A stretch of 64,000 bases of DNA from Papio anubis (GCF_008728515.1 NC_044984.1:119097349-119161348), one strand, 5' to 3'; positions 21,641-31,813 are shown, counted from the stretch's first letter. Program-made: numbers and translations. The notes: generated by a model from the sequence alone, not told the origin.

Positions 21641-21991
21641 ACCATGTACCCGCCTCGGGCAGGAGGCCGACATACTACAGCGTAGAGAAAGTTTCAAGGA
21701 CAACAGCCAGAAAAAAGATTTTTGTGTTGCAATAATTTCAGATGTATTTATTTATTTTTATGTTTTTTGAGACAGGGTTTCACTTGTCACCCAGGCTAGA
21801 GTGCAGTGGCGCACCACGCTCACTGCGGCCTCAACCTCCTGGGCTCACATGATCCTCCTGCCTCAGATCCCCAATCAGGTGGAACTACAGACACATGCCA
21901 CCAGCCTCAGCCAATTTTGTATTTTGTAGAGATAGGGTTTCACCATGTTGCCCAGGGTGGTCTCAAAGTCCTGAGCTGAATTCCTGAGCTG
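21342..21991 (+). repeat. Left arm of a local inverted duplication
   Basis: About 650 bp whose reverse complement recurs at 23382-24047 with high identity by eye, clearly above 90%, and a few small indels. It includes the LTR 3' half, a non-repeat middle ('cgcctcgggcaggaggccga') and most of an Alu. The Alu copy is cut at the outer breakpoint (21991). Confidence 0.9.
21743..21991 (-). mobile_element. Truncated Alu, antisense (inside inverted duplication)
   Basis: Antisense Alu lacking its first part because the duplication arm ends inside it. It shares unusual features with the Alu at 23316-23632, including 'gatccccaatcaggtggaac' and the doubled 'ctgagctgaattcctgagct'. Confidence 0.85.
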
Positions 21992-22344
21992 CAGCTGGGT
22001 AGCATGAGCTGGGTGGAGACTGGGGCAAGGTAGAAACCTCCAGGGCTAGCCAGAGGGAGTGGCCACAATGCAGCATCACTGGACTGTAGCCATATGGGGG
22101 GCAGGCACAGGCCTGAATAGTGAGGGGGGGGATCTTCCTGGCCTGCCTTATACTCATGTCCCCACAAAATCTCCCTATAACCCAGGAGTCACAGGTACCG
22201 CCTGAGGAGTCAGCACAGTCCAAGCACAGTGTGTGTGTTGTGCACTGTGCAAAGGCACTCACTGAAGAGGCAGTGGGGGGGTGATCCCAGGCCATGCTTG
22301 ACTACTTATCCTGGAAGAAGAACTGATTTTCATAATGTATCCAC
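21992..22344. other. Spacer sequence, no feature seen
   Basis: Unique sequence between the inverted arms. Confidence 0.4.
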
Positions 22345-22685
22345 CCAAGGGGCTCCTTTTTCTTTTCTTTTTCTCTTCCTCTCTTTGCTCTTTTTCTTTC
22401 TACTTGGCCTTGCCCTGTCATTCAGACTGGAGTGCAGTGGTGCAATCATGGCTTGCTGTAGCCTCAACCTCCCAGGCTCAGGTGATCCTCCTGCCTCAGC
22501 CTCCCTCGTAGCTGGGATTACAGGTATGTGCCACCACACCCACCTAGTTTTTAAATTCTTTTTGTAGAGATGGGGTCTTGCTCTGTTGCCCAGGCTGGTC
22601 TTGATGTCCTGGGCTCAAGAGATCCTCCTGACTCTTGGCGTCCCCAAATGCTGGGATTACGGGCCTGAGCCACCGCACCCAGCCT
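22345..22685 (-). mobile_element. AluJ, antisense, with long pyrimidine tail
   Basis: A degraded tail of ttct/ctctt units (22350-22405) precedes the body 'ccttgccctgtcattcagac'. Ends 'ccaccgcacccagcc'. 'ggggctcctttttc' before and 'ggggcctcttttttc' after may be its target duplication. Confidence 0.88.
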
Positions 22686-23315
22686 GGGGCCTCTTTTTTC
22701 TAATTCCCACATGGTGAGTCAGACCCCAAGAAGCAGATGCCCAGTGAGATTAGACATGCAGGAGGCTGACTAGGGGAAAGGGCTCTGAGGGGAAAAGGAA
22801 CAGGGAGGGGAAAGGGAGATCCTTCAAGCCGTGGGCTGGGCCTGCCCCTGTGCAGGAGAGAGGGAGGGAATGAGGTTGGAGTAGGAGGAGCTTCAGGCTA
22901 CAGATAGTTCTAAGGTTTTTGTCCCGGCCAATGGGGAGTCCTGGAGATCCAAGATCCTCCCGGGAGGGTCTCCCGTGATGGCTTGGATGGACCTGTACGG
23001 CTTCCCCGGCCCTGCTTCTCATTAGCGGCAGGAAGCACCCATGGGGAGCTTGGCACAGCACAGGTACAGGTGATTCAGAGCCTGGTATCTGCCATATATG
23101 CCCTGAGGGGGCCACTTTCAAGGCCACCACATGTGCCCATGAATATGTTATTTGCTAGTATACAAAGTAACTACTATGTTAGTTATTTGCTGGTGGCACT
23201 CCTCTGCGGGAAGACAGGGTTGGAAACAGTCTTTGTACAGGCCTAAGAGTTCTTTGAGGTAGGATAACGATCCAAGCAGTTTTGCATTCTGTATCATAAT
23301 AAATCTGAAACTGTG
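22686..23315. other. Unique sequence, no feature seen
   Basis: Nothing recognised. The last bases form the left target copy of the following Alu. Confidence 0.4.
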
Positions 23316-23632
23316 GGCCGAGTGTGGTGGCTCATGCCTGAAATCCTAGCACTTTGGGAGGCTAAGGCAGGTGGATCGCTTCAGCTCAGGAATTCAGCTC
23401 AGGACTTTGAGACCACCCTGGGCAACATGGTGAAACCCTATCTCTACAAAAAATACAAAAATTAGCTGGGCACGGTGGCATGTGTCTGTAGTTCCACCTG
23501 ATTGGGGATCTGAGGCGGGAGGATCATGTGAGCCCAGGAGGTTGAGGCCGCAGTGAGCCGTGATTGCGCCACTGCACTCTAGCCTGGGTGACAAAGTGAA
23601 ACCCTGTCTCAAAAACATAAAAATAAATAAAT
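23316..23632 (+). mobile_element. Alu, sense, partner of the truncated Alu at 21743
   Basis: Complete Alu from 'ggccgagtgtggtggctcat' to an 'aaataaataaata' tail. An imperfect target duplication (aaatctgaaactgt / acatctgaaattat) flanks it, so this arm keeps the original insertion context. The 5' region has the internal doublet 'ttcagctcagga attcagctcagga'. Confidence 0.88.
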
Positions 23633-24047
23633 ACATCTGAAATTATTGCAACACAAAAATCTTTTTCTGGCTGTTGTCCTTGAAACTTTCTCTACGCTGT
23701 GGTATGTCGGCCTGCTGCCCGAGGCGGGTACATGGTCTTGTACAAATGTATTTGTTTCTTATTGCTGCTGTGACAAATTGCCACAGACTTAGTGGCTTAA
23801 AATGACACCCATTTATTCTCTTACACTTACGGAGGTCAGAAGTCTAAAATGAGTCTCATGGGATTAAAATCAAGGGTTGACAGGGTGGTTCCTTCCAGAA
23901 GCTCCAGGGGAAGATCTGTTCCTTGCTTCTCCCAGCTCCTGAGGCCGCCTGCATTCCTTGGTCTCTTACCCCATTCTGTCCCCTCTGAACTGCCTCCCTT
24001 ACCTGCTGGGACCCTAGGGCTTTGGAGCTCACCCCACCCTGTGCTGA
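23382..24047 (-). repeat. Right arm of a local inverted duplication
   Basis: Reverse-complement partner of 21342-21991, with an intervening spacer of about 1.39 kb. It begins inside the Alu at 'cagctcaggaattc' and ends at 'caccctgtgctga'. It lacks the LTR 5' half found next to the left arm. Confidence 0.9.
23740..23998 (-). mobile_element. MLT1-type LTR 3' half, antisense
   Basis: Antisense LTR end: 'tttgtttcttattgctgctg', 'gccacagacttagtggctta', 'ccagctcctgaggccgcctg'. Only the 3' half is present. Sequence beyond 23998 is not LTR. Confidence 0.7.
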
Positions 24048-24054
24048 CTCTGGC

Positions 24055-24180
24055 TGAGCAATCAACTTGCTGTGTGATCTTGGTCCAGCCACTGCCCCTT
24101 TCTGAGCCCAGCTCTCCTGTTCCTGAAACAGGGAGTACAGGCTCCTCTCCTCTTCAATGGCCCTCCAGGCTCCTGTGCTC
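24055..24180 (+). repeat. MIR SINE, sense, degraded
   Basis: Phrases 'ttgctgtgtgatcttggtcc', 'ctgcccctttctgagcccag', 'tctcctgttcctgaaacagg'. Confidence 0.6.
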
Positions 24181-24459
24181 TGACAGACTGTGGGAAGATG
24201 GAGAGGGAGATAAAGAGAAAATAGTTCTGCTTAATTGCCTCATTAAGCGCTCCTTGTTGGAAAGCCAGAATTGGAGGCCTCCTCTGTTTCATCGCCTGCC
24301 TGCACCTCCTCCCCCCACCCCAGCTGAATGAGGCAGCTGAATGCGGAGCAGAGAGGGTCGGGGTCTAGAGAAGGATCCTTAGGAAGGGGCAAGATTTTGG
24401 CTAAGCCCCAGCCCAGTGAGCTCACGTCTGTTTTGTAGCTTCACTAGTCAGGATTCCAC
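24181..24459. promoter_or_regulatory. Repeat-free block with a palindromic homeodomain-like site
   Basis: Contains CTTAAT-tgcctc-ATTAAG (24230-24247), a perfect 6+6 inverted repeat of a homeodomain-type word, preceded by 'gagataaagagaaaatag'. Possible enhancer fragment, inference only. Confidence 0.3.
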
Positions 24460-24516
24460 TGGGCTGCATGTAACAGAACCCGGCCACATGGTGCTTGAAT
24501 AAGAGTGGGATTTCTG

Positions 24517-24816
24517 GGCCAGGTGCAGTGGCTCACACCTGTAATCCCAGCACTTTGGGAGGCCAAGGCGGGCAGTTCACAAGGTTGGGAGATCGAGACC
24601 ATCCTGGCTAACACTATGAAACCCCATCTCTACAAAAAATACAAAACATTTAGCCGGGCATGGTGGCGGGCGCCTGTAGTCCCAGCTACTCAGGAGGCTG
24701 AGGCAGGAGAATGGCATGAACCCGGGAGGCGGAGGTTGTAGTGAGCCGAGATTGCGCTACTGCACTTCAGCCTGGGTGACAGAGCAAGACTCCGTCTCAA
24801 AAAAAAAAAAAAAAAA
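24517..24816 (+). mobile_element. AluY, sense (first of a same-site pair)
   Basis: Y-type body with 'gagatcgagaccatcctggc' and 'ggagaatggcatgaacccgg', ending in an A18 tail. Flanked by 'gtgggatttctg' on both sides. Confidence 0.92.
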
Positions 24817-24829
24817 AGTGGGATTTCTG

Positions 24830-25122
24830 GCTGGGCGTGGTGGCTCGTGCCTGTAATCCCAGCACTTTGGGAGGCCAAGGGAGGTGGATCACCTGAGGTT
24901 AGGAGTTCGAGACCAGCCTGACCAGTATAGTGAAACCCCATCTCTACTAAAAATACAAAAATTACCCGGTCGTGGTGGTAGGCGCCTGTGGTCCCAGGTA
25001 CGCGGGAGGCTGAGACAGGAGATTTACTTGAACCCGGGAGGCGGAGGTTGCAGTGAGCCGAGATTGCACCACTGCACTCCAGCCTGGGCGACAGAGCAAA
25101 CTCAACAACAACAACAACAAAA
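24830..25122 (+). mobile_element. AluS, sense (second of a same-site pair)
   Basis: Starts 'gctgggcgtggtggctcgtg', ends in a (caa)n tail. The target word agagtgggatttctg occurs at 24502-24516, about 24817-24829 and 25123-25137, so both Alus occupy one site. Confidence 0.92.
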
Positions 25123-25149
25123 AGAGTGGGATTTCTGTTCTTCCTGTGT

Positions 25150-25770
25150 AATAATAATGACAGCAAATGCCGTGGAAGTGCCTGTCGTGTGCCCGTGCCC
25201 AGAACTATTCTAAGTGTGGTGCGTGTGTCAACTCACAATGACCCCCTGTGCTGGGGTGAAGAGCATTCCCCCCAAAATTCATGTCCACCAGGTACTGTGA
25301 TTGTGGCCTGATTGGAAATAAGGTCTTTGCAGGTGTCACCAAGTTAAGATAAGGTCCTGCTGAATTAAGGTAGGTCTTGATCCAATGACTGGTGTCCTCA
25401 TAAGAGGACGGAAATTTCACCACAGACACACGCGGACAAGGCCGTGTGACAACAGAGGCAGAGACTGGAGTGATCCACCTACTAGCCAGGGAACACCCAG
25501 GATGGGCCACAACCTCCCAATGCCCGTAGAGAGGAGTGGAACGGATTCTCACTCAGCAACTGCAGAGGAAGCCGGCCCACCGCAACCGCAATTTCCGACA
25601 TCCAGCCTCCGGAACTAGGGGGAGCACATCTCTGTTGTTGTGAGATAGGTAAAGTCATCATCCCCATTTTACAGAGGGGGAAACCGAGGCATGGGGAGGG
25701 TGAGTAACTGGTGTGAAATCACAAAGCTGTAAGTGGCAGAGCCAGGATTTACTCCCGGCCTATTTGACTC
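25150..25770 (-). repeat. MIR SINE, antisense, split by an MLT1 LTR
   Basis: Pieces 25150-25246 ('cccagaactattctaagtgt', 'tgtcaactcacaatgac') and 25641-25770 ('catccccattttacagaggg', 'aagtggcagagccaggattt') join into one antisense MIR, interrupted by the LTR. Confidence 0.7.
25247..25640 (+). mobile_element. MLT1-type solo LTR, sense, inside a MIR
   Basis: Starts 'tgtgctggggtgaagagcat', then 'ccccaaaattcatgtccacc', 'taaggtctttgcaggtgtca', 'tgactggtgtcctcataaga', 'cagcctccggaactaggggg'. The last about 50 bp of the LTR are missing and the MIR resumes directly. Confidence 0.82.
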
Positions 25771-26094
25771 CACCTGGAAGGGTTCCTGCCGGGGAGATGG
25801 TTACAAGGAAACACATCACAGGGACATGGCCGTGAACCTCTTTGGGGTAATGTGTGGGAGCAGCAGGGTGTGGCTGCTGAGACACAAGGATTCATCTACA
25901 TTCCCCTACAACGTGGGTAACCCGCAATGGACCACAGGACCCAGGTCTCTTGTGTGATTGAATGACCCAGCCTGGTGTGGAGGAGTAAACCCAGGTGACC
26001 AAAGCACCGGTGGTAACCGGGTTGGGTGGGATTTAGCAGGCCAGAGCCCCACAGTGGAATGACCCCCATGGACTGTGCCTGGAAGTAGGGTGGG
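25771..26094. other. Unique sequence, no feature seen
   Basis: Nothing recognised. Confidence 0.4.
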
Positions 26095-26530
26095 AGGTGG
26101 GACTCAACTCTGGAGGCGGGATTCAGACACCAGACCAAATTGAAGGCTAGCTGAAACAGGTCTGGGTGGAAGTAAGTTTCCATAAGCCATGCCTACCACT
26201 GGCCAGGTCAGTTTGCTGTTGCCATGGCAACCACCAAATGACCCAAATGACCCGGAAGTTAACACCCTCATCCAAGAAATTTCTGCATAAGCCGCCCCTT
26301 AATTTGCATATACTTACAAGTGGGTATAACTGAGTGCGGCACTGCCTCGGAGCAGCCATTCTGGGCACACTGCCTGTGGGGTGGCAGGACCTCTGCTGCA
26401 TGGATGCTTCAGTAACAGTTGCCGTCCATCACCACTGGCTTGCCCTTGAATTCTTGCCCTTGAAGCCAGGAACCCTCCCTGGCTCAGCCTCGGTTGTGGG
26501 GCTCGCCTGACCTGCCCCGTTGGGAAGCCC
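26095..26530 (+). mobile_element. ERV1-type LTR, copy 2
   Basis: Same family and orientation as 13920-14370: 'accaaattgaaggctagctg', 'ttgccatggcaaccacc', 'cgccccttaatttgcatata', 'gtgggtataac', 'ggcttgcccttgaattctt'. It keeps an intact octamer-like atttgcat and a TATA-like gggtataa. Solo LTR, no internal region. Confidence 0.6.
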
Positions 26531-27199
26531 CAGCGCTGGAGACTACACCCCAGCTGCCATGAGTGCCCTGTGCTCAAAGAATGAGGGTGAGACGAGCTCA
26601 GCCCCACTGGGCTCCCACAGGGCAGGCGCTTTGCTCCGAAGCCCCCTCCCCAGCTTGCTCCCTCCTCTGTTTCTTGCTCTGTGAAACAGGGCTTAAGGGC
26701 TGCTCCCCTGCCCCACCTCACAGGCAACACTCTCCGGGCACTTCTGTGTGCCAGACACGGTGGTGGTGGTGGCAGTGCCTGACCTTCATAACCATGTCTG
26801 AGCATGCAGTCCTGGGGTGTTCAGGACACCCCCAGTGCTGTGCAGCCCTCACCACCCTCAGCCGCAGAACCCTTTTCATCTTCCCAAACCCAACGGCAAG
26901 AAATGAGGGGGCTGGACTGGGGGCTGCGCAGCTGACAGGTGCCACCATGAGAGAACTCCTTTCTGCTTATTGTCCTGCTGCCAGTGGGAGGACTCTCTCA
27001 TGCATCCCTGGGGCTCACACCCCACTCTGGGGACCTCTGCTCTGTTTTTTGTTTGAAAAGCAAAAGCCAGGAAGTGATGTGAAAGAGATTTGTAACACGT
27101 CTCTTCCCTGAGACAAGTAGCATAGAACCAACCACATACTTGAATAGGGGTCTATCTGATGGTGTAAAGAGGGGAGGGAAAAAGAGAGTGCTATTAACA
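26531..27199. other. Mostly unique; short old L1 UTR match
   Basis: Positions about 26808-26900 ('cagccctcaccaccctcagc', 'agaacccttttcatcttccc') resemble old L1 3' UTR sequence. The rest is unassigned. Confidence 0.35.
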
Positions 27200-27530
27200 T
27201 CTCAATCACTGCATCAAAGTAACCTACCGATGCACGGTGGAAACCTATGCAGCTGTCATAACCAGGTTTGGGAGAAAAAGCTGAGGCTTATATTAGATAC
27301 AGCATTATAAAGTTAAAGGAAGAAATCAAATAAAAATGTACACATAGTGTGGTCATACAACCAAGGCAAAAAGAAAACCAGCAATTATACACAGACAGAA
27401 GCCTGGACGAAATAATACCCAGATGTTAACATGGATTGTCCACAGGGCATGAAACTCTGGAAACACTTTTTCCATCTCTGCTTTTTAATTTTCTCTCTTT
27501 TCTGTTTAAGTAGGATGAGTATTGCTTTTA
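27200..27530 (+). repeat. Old L1 3' UTR-like sequence
   Basis: Phrases 'cctggacgaaataataccca', 'gatgttaacatggattgtcc', 'tgctttttaattttctctct', 'aggatgagtattgcttttac' resemble the 3' end of old mammalian L1. Confidence 0.45.
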
Positions 27531-28002
27531 CCCAGAGGGGGAAGTCGTGTTAAAAAGTGGAAGATCCTGAAACTCTTTCCATAAGGCCCCGAGGTGACGG
27601 AGCAAAACCCTAGAAATAAGGCAAAACCTGCTTTGCAGCAACCCGCCGGCCTCTGTCGATGGCGACTTTCCCATTTCCAGGGATGTGCGGCTTGTGTCCT
27701 GTCCGGGGTGCCCATGCTGTTTCCTTCCTGAAGGTGCAAGGCAATTGCCGGGGGTGTGAAGGGGCCAGGGTCTCAGTGTCACTCTGGTTCCCATGTGTAA
27801 AGTGCCTCACTCAGGTTACAAACTCAGCAGAGAGCGCCTGCCCCTGCCCCATCTCAGGGTTCCTCAGACCTCTGGCATCTGGGCACCCCTACACCTTTGC
27901 CATGTGTACGCCTCTCTCCTACACCAAGTTACTTAACTTTTTCTAAGCTGGCCCGATTAGTTTTACTTCAATACATTTACTATTAATAAGAAGAAATTTG
28001 CC
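27531..28002. other. Unique sequence, no feature seen
   Basis: Nothing recognised. Confidence 0.4.
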
Positions 28003-28485
28003 CCTTCTGTGTTCACCAAAAGGTATATACAAGAATGTTTCTAGAAACTTTATTTGCAGTTGTCCATTACAGGAAACAACTCCCAAATCCATCCAAAGAT
28101 GGCCAAGTGAGCTGTGGTCTGTTCACACTGAGGGAGGTTATGTGGCAACAGTAAAGAACGCGGCACAGACACGCACGTGAATGAGTCTCGTGGACACCGC
28201 GGGGAGCCACAGACGCCGGCTGCAGAAGCGCACAGGCCGCATGGTTCAGTGTGTATGAAATTACAGGAGAAATTCCTTTATAGGGAGAGAAGTCAAAATA
28301 GCAGGGACCCCAGCAGGGGTGGGTGCTACTGACTGGGATATGGCAGGGGGACACGCCTTCTGGGGGAGCCTTCTTGGGGCTGGAGATGTGCTTTATCCTG
28401 ATTTGGGTAGCAGTTTCCTGGGTACACACACTGAAAACGCATCAAGCTGTACATTTCAGATCAGTTCCCTTTACACTCTGAGAAA
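28003..28485 (+). repeat. L1M-type 3' end, sense
   Basis: In order: 'ggtatatacaagaatgtttc', 'ccattacaggaaacaactcc', 'ccaaatccatccaaagatgg', 'tatgaaattacaggagaaat', 'gtgctttatcctgatttggg', 'catcaagctgtacatttcag'. Ends in a simple repeat. No ORF2 reading frame survives. Confidence 0.75.
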
Positions 28486-28518
28486 TAGATGATGATGATG
28501 ACGATGATAGATAGAGAG

Positions 28519-28552
<34 letters not shown>

Positions 28553-28556
28553 ATGT
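28486..28556. repeat. (GAT)n/(GATA)n/(GA)n microsatellite
   Basis: Successive gatgat, gatagata and gagaga units at the tail of the L1 fragment. Confidence 0.95.
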
Positions 28557-28586
28557 TTCAGCAGAAATAAGAAAGTTAAGAAATAG

Positions 28587-28888
28587 TCCAGGCGCCTGTA
28601 ATCCCAGAACTTTGGGAGGCCTTGGGAGGCCTTTGGGAGGCCAAGGTGGGCAGATCACTTGAGGCCAGGAGTTTGAGAAGAGCCTGGCCAACATGGTGAA
28701 ACCCTGTCTCTACTAAAAATATAAAAATTAGTCGGGTGTGGCAGCGCATGCCTGTAATCCCAGCTACTTAGGAGACTGAAGCAGGAGATTGGACCTGGGA
28801 GGCGAGGTTATAGTGAGCCGGGATCATGCCATTGCACTCCAGCCTGGGCAACAGAGCCAGACTGTCTCAAACAAACAAAACAAAAAAG
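28587..28888 (+). mobile_element. AluS, sense, with 5' deletion and small tandem duplication
   Basis: Starts abruptly at 'ccaggcgcctgtaatcccag', missing the usual first bases. 'ttgggaggcc' is repeated three times at 28612-28640. Tail of aaac units. Confidence 0.88.
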
Positions 28889-28894
28889 TTAAGA

Positions 28895-29034
28895 AGAGAG
28901 AAAGGGAGGGAGGGAGGGAGGGAGGTGGAGATAAAAGAGGGAAGGAAAGAAGGACGGAAGGAGGGAAGGAAGGAAGGAAGGAAGGAAGGAAGGAAGGAAG
29001 GAAGGAAGGAAGGAAGGAAGAAAGGAAGGAAGGT
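28895..29034. repeat. (GGGA)n and (GGAA)n microsatellite
   Basis: GGGA units lead into an unbroken run of about 14 GGAA units (28964-29020), then two more after an 'aaa' break. It grew from the tail of the adjacent Alu. GGAA arrays are known ETS-factor binding platforms. Confidence 0.95.
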
Positions 29035-29639
29035 CTCATTGCTAAGGTCCTAAGTGCTGGATCCCGTGAAACAGTGGTTTCGTAGTTGTCTTGAGAGAGG
29101 AGGGCAGCTTCAGTCTTCAGTGGGAGTTTTGCTGCCTCTCGGCAGTGTTTATTGAGGATGGAGCTGAGCTAGACATAGGCCTAACCTCTTGGCCACCCGT
29201 TGGGACAGCTGCAACTTTTAGCAGAGGCATCATGACTTCCTCTGAGCAACAGCTCTGAGAGTGATTAGCAGGAGGCACAGCTGGGACCCAGCCACTGGGC
29301 TGCAAGCTTGTGACTGTCGCCCCTGCTCCCCAACTCAGTGGTCTCCCCCAAGTACCACCTTCCTTTCATCGCATGAATCTTTCAAAGACTGCCCTAGTCC
29401 TAGCAGAGGACCATGTGCTGGGCAAAGCAGACTTGCCCTAATGAAACTTTACAATCACAGGCCCCAGATCCTCCACTGGGCTCCAGGGTGGCAGGGAGGT
29501 GGTGGAACAGCAACACGCTGGGACCCTTCCTTGGGAGGAGGGCTCCCCACCCCCACAGCACTGTAAGCAGAGATTGCTCTAGTCCAATCACCAATCACCC
29601 CTTCTCCCTTAGTACTAGAAACCCTGGCTTTTAGCTGGG
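29035..29639. other. Unique sequence, no feature seen
   Basis: Nothing recognised. Possible weak old repeat in the first 250 bp. Confidence 0.35.
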
Positions 29640-29847
29640 CACATTGGTGACAGGACTAACAATGCATTTCCCAGCCTCCCTTGCAGCTAGATATGGCCAA
29701 TGCCATGCCCATATGGCTGTGCCCAGCACAAGCTACCAGCATGGAAGTGGAAGTGTCCTTAAAGGGAGGGAGAGCCATCCACTCCCAGCCCTCCTCCTTT
29801 CTGTTGGCCAGAATTCAGATATGATGGCTGGAACTGGAGCAGCCATT

Positions 29848-29886
<39 letters not shown>

Positions 29887-30290
29887 TTTGAGACAGTCTT
29901 ACTCTGTTGCCCAGGCTGGAGTACAGTAGTGTGATCATAGCTCACTGCAGCCTCTACCTCCAGGGCTCAAGCAATCCTCCTGCTTCAGCCTCTCGAGTAG
30001 CTGGGACTACAGGTGTGCGCCACCATACCCAGCTAATTTTTAAACATGTTTTGTAAAGACAGTGTCTCATTATTTTGCCTAGGCTGGTCTGGACCTCCTG
30101 GGCTCAGGCGACTCTCCCACCTTGGCCTCCCAGAGCTCTGAGATTACAGGCGAGAGCCACCGTGCCCTGCTGGAACGGCTGTTTTAGGCCACGAGATGGA
30201 AGTGATCACTCCCACTGGATTTTGTCTCTCTGTGGGAAGGAAACTCATAACTTATTTAAACCACCATTATTTTGGGTTCTCTGTCATTCA
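29640..30290 (+). repeat. Old LTR-like repeat, family B copy 2, split by an AluJ
   Basis: 5' part 29640-29845 ('atttcccagcctcccttgca', 'tgatggctggaactggagca') and 3' part 30171-30290 ('taaaccaccattattttggg'). The latter is the reverse complement of 8418-8437. Confidence 0.5.
29845..30170 (-). mobile_element. AluJ, antisense, with (TTTA)n tail
   Basis: Ten or so ttta units (29847-29889) then an old Alu body. Flanked by 'gagcagccatttta' and 'gaacggctgtttta', a diverged target duplication. Confidence 0.9.
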
Positions 30291-30640
30291 CTGCCAAATG
30301 TCCTCCTAACTCATGATAGCCGCAAAGCTTCTAAGCAATGAAGGATTCTTGGGACGTGGGGCGGCCTCTAAGTTACCTTGTTCTGGTTGGGAGAAAGCGG
30401 CCTTTTACAGGGCTGATACCAAGGCCGGAGCACTTATCACAGAGGAGGCACCTGGGCTGACAAGGGGACCACTCTGCTTGTGTATTCTGAACACGTGTAA
30501 GTCCAAACGGTGTGATTCCAATAACTCTTACCTCTCAAGCATTACCCACTTTGAGGAGAAATAATTCAAATAACAAACTAGACCCCTGCAGTTATGACAC
30601 CAGTCCTGTTCCAAACCTGCTTCCTCAACAGCTTTTAAAT
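30291..30640. other. Unique sequence, no feature seen
   Basis: Nothing recognised. Confidence 0.4.
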
Positions 30641-30780
30641 TCAAAACTATTTCAAACACACAAAGTGTGCAGTTAATAATGTAACTGATTGCACATGTCC
30701 AACCACCTGGATTAACAGGATATTAACATTTCGCCAAATTTCCTTGAGGTCTCTCATTCTAAAGAAACAAAAAGTCACAG
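30641..30780. repeat. Old L1 UTR-like sequence
   Basis: 'tgtccaaccacctggattaa' and 'caggatattaacatttcgcc' resemble old L1 sequence. The Alu that follows interrupts it. Confidence 0.4.
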
Positions 30781-31079
30781 GGCTGGGCATGGTGACTCAT
30801 GCCTGTAATCCCAGCACTTTGGGAGGCTGAGGCAGGAGGATCACTTTGAGGCCAGGAGTTTGAGACCAGCCTGGCCAACATGGAGAAAACCTGTCTCTAT
30901 TAAAAATACAAAAATTAGCCGGGTGTAGTGATACGCTCCTGTAGTCCCAGCTACTTGGGAGGCTGAGGCAGGAGAGTCACTTGAACCCAGGACACGGAGG
31001 TTGCAGTGAGCCAAGATTGCGCCACTGCACTCCAGCCTGGGCAACGGAGCGAGATTCTGTCTCAAAAAAGAAAAAGGAA
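30781..31079 (+). mobile_element. AluS, sense
   Basis: Full dimer. A target duplication of about 20 bp, aaagaaacaaaaagtcacag at 30761-30780, recurs with two differences at 31080-31099. Confidence 0.93.
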
Positions 31080-31099
31080 AAAGAAACAAAAGTTCACAG

Positions 31100-31813
31100 A
31101 ACCAGCTAAGATTCACCTCTTTGTTTGCACACACAGCATCCCTCCCCTCCACCCCTCCCTCCCTCACTCCTGTGCATGTCTCAACCCTTCCACAATTGTC
31201 TCCATCAACAATAGATCGTGCTGTAAAAAACCACTTTCTCGTTCTAACTGGTTAAACTCATTCTTTGAAATACTTGCTGATACCTGGTTGATGTTATCAC
31301 TTCACAATTTATCTAGGACGACCAGACCCCCTGGAAGTCCCCGTGTCTTTAGGGAGTTTTTTTTGTTTTTTTTTTTTTTTACCATCAATATTGCCTAAAG
31401 ACAGATGTGCTACTTTGCCTTTTTCTAGTACATATTACAATAAATGTGTGACTATGCAAATTAAAAGACAAAAGTTGAACGGTGCACCAGTTAAAACTGT
31501 CCTGGGTACCACCCAGAGAACACTAACTCTCCAGTCCCAGGAGAGCTAGGTTCTGTGACCCCACCTTCCTCCACAGGCCAGCCAAACCAGAACATTCCAG
31601 ACACTTCTGACTGTACCCTGCAACAGTAATAATAAATTTTGAGCGCCGATGCTTATGATATAAATATTTCTGACTTGTAAATTGTGGACATGCCTCGACA
31701 TTCCTTAGCTGTTTTCTTCCTACTTAGCTAGCCTTCTCCCTACAGGGGGGTTTTTAAGCCACATGTCCATTTTGTGAGGATGACTTTTTTAAAAAATATT
31801 TTATTAAAAACAT
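31100..31813. other. Unique AT-rich sequence, no feature seen
   Basis: Includes a T-run (about 31359-31380) and an octamer-like 'atgcaaat' (about 31454-31461). No repeat or exon recognised. Confidence 0.35.

Noticed and set aside
21992..23381. Reading the inverted duplication as a single inverted DNA transposon
   Set aside because: The arms are 650 bp of mixed MLT1, unique and Alu sequence with no terminal motif or target duplication at the outer ends, so it is not a foldback transposon.
13920..26530. A complete provirus between the two ERV1-type LTRs
   Set aside because: The interval holds unrelated Alus, MIRs, MLT1 LTRs and unique DNA, with no gag, pol or env-like reading frame.
26563..27111. 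182-codon open frame on the plus strand
   Set aside because: Overlaps an antisense frame and an old L1 UTR-like match. No domain or signal peptide. Composition follows the local GC content.
28789..29085. Lys/Arg/Glu/Gly-rich open frames (REGRKEGRKE pattern)
   Set aside because: Translation of the GGGA/GGAA microsatellite and an Alu.
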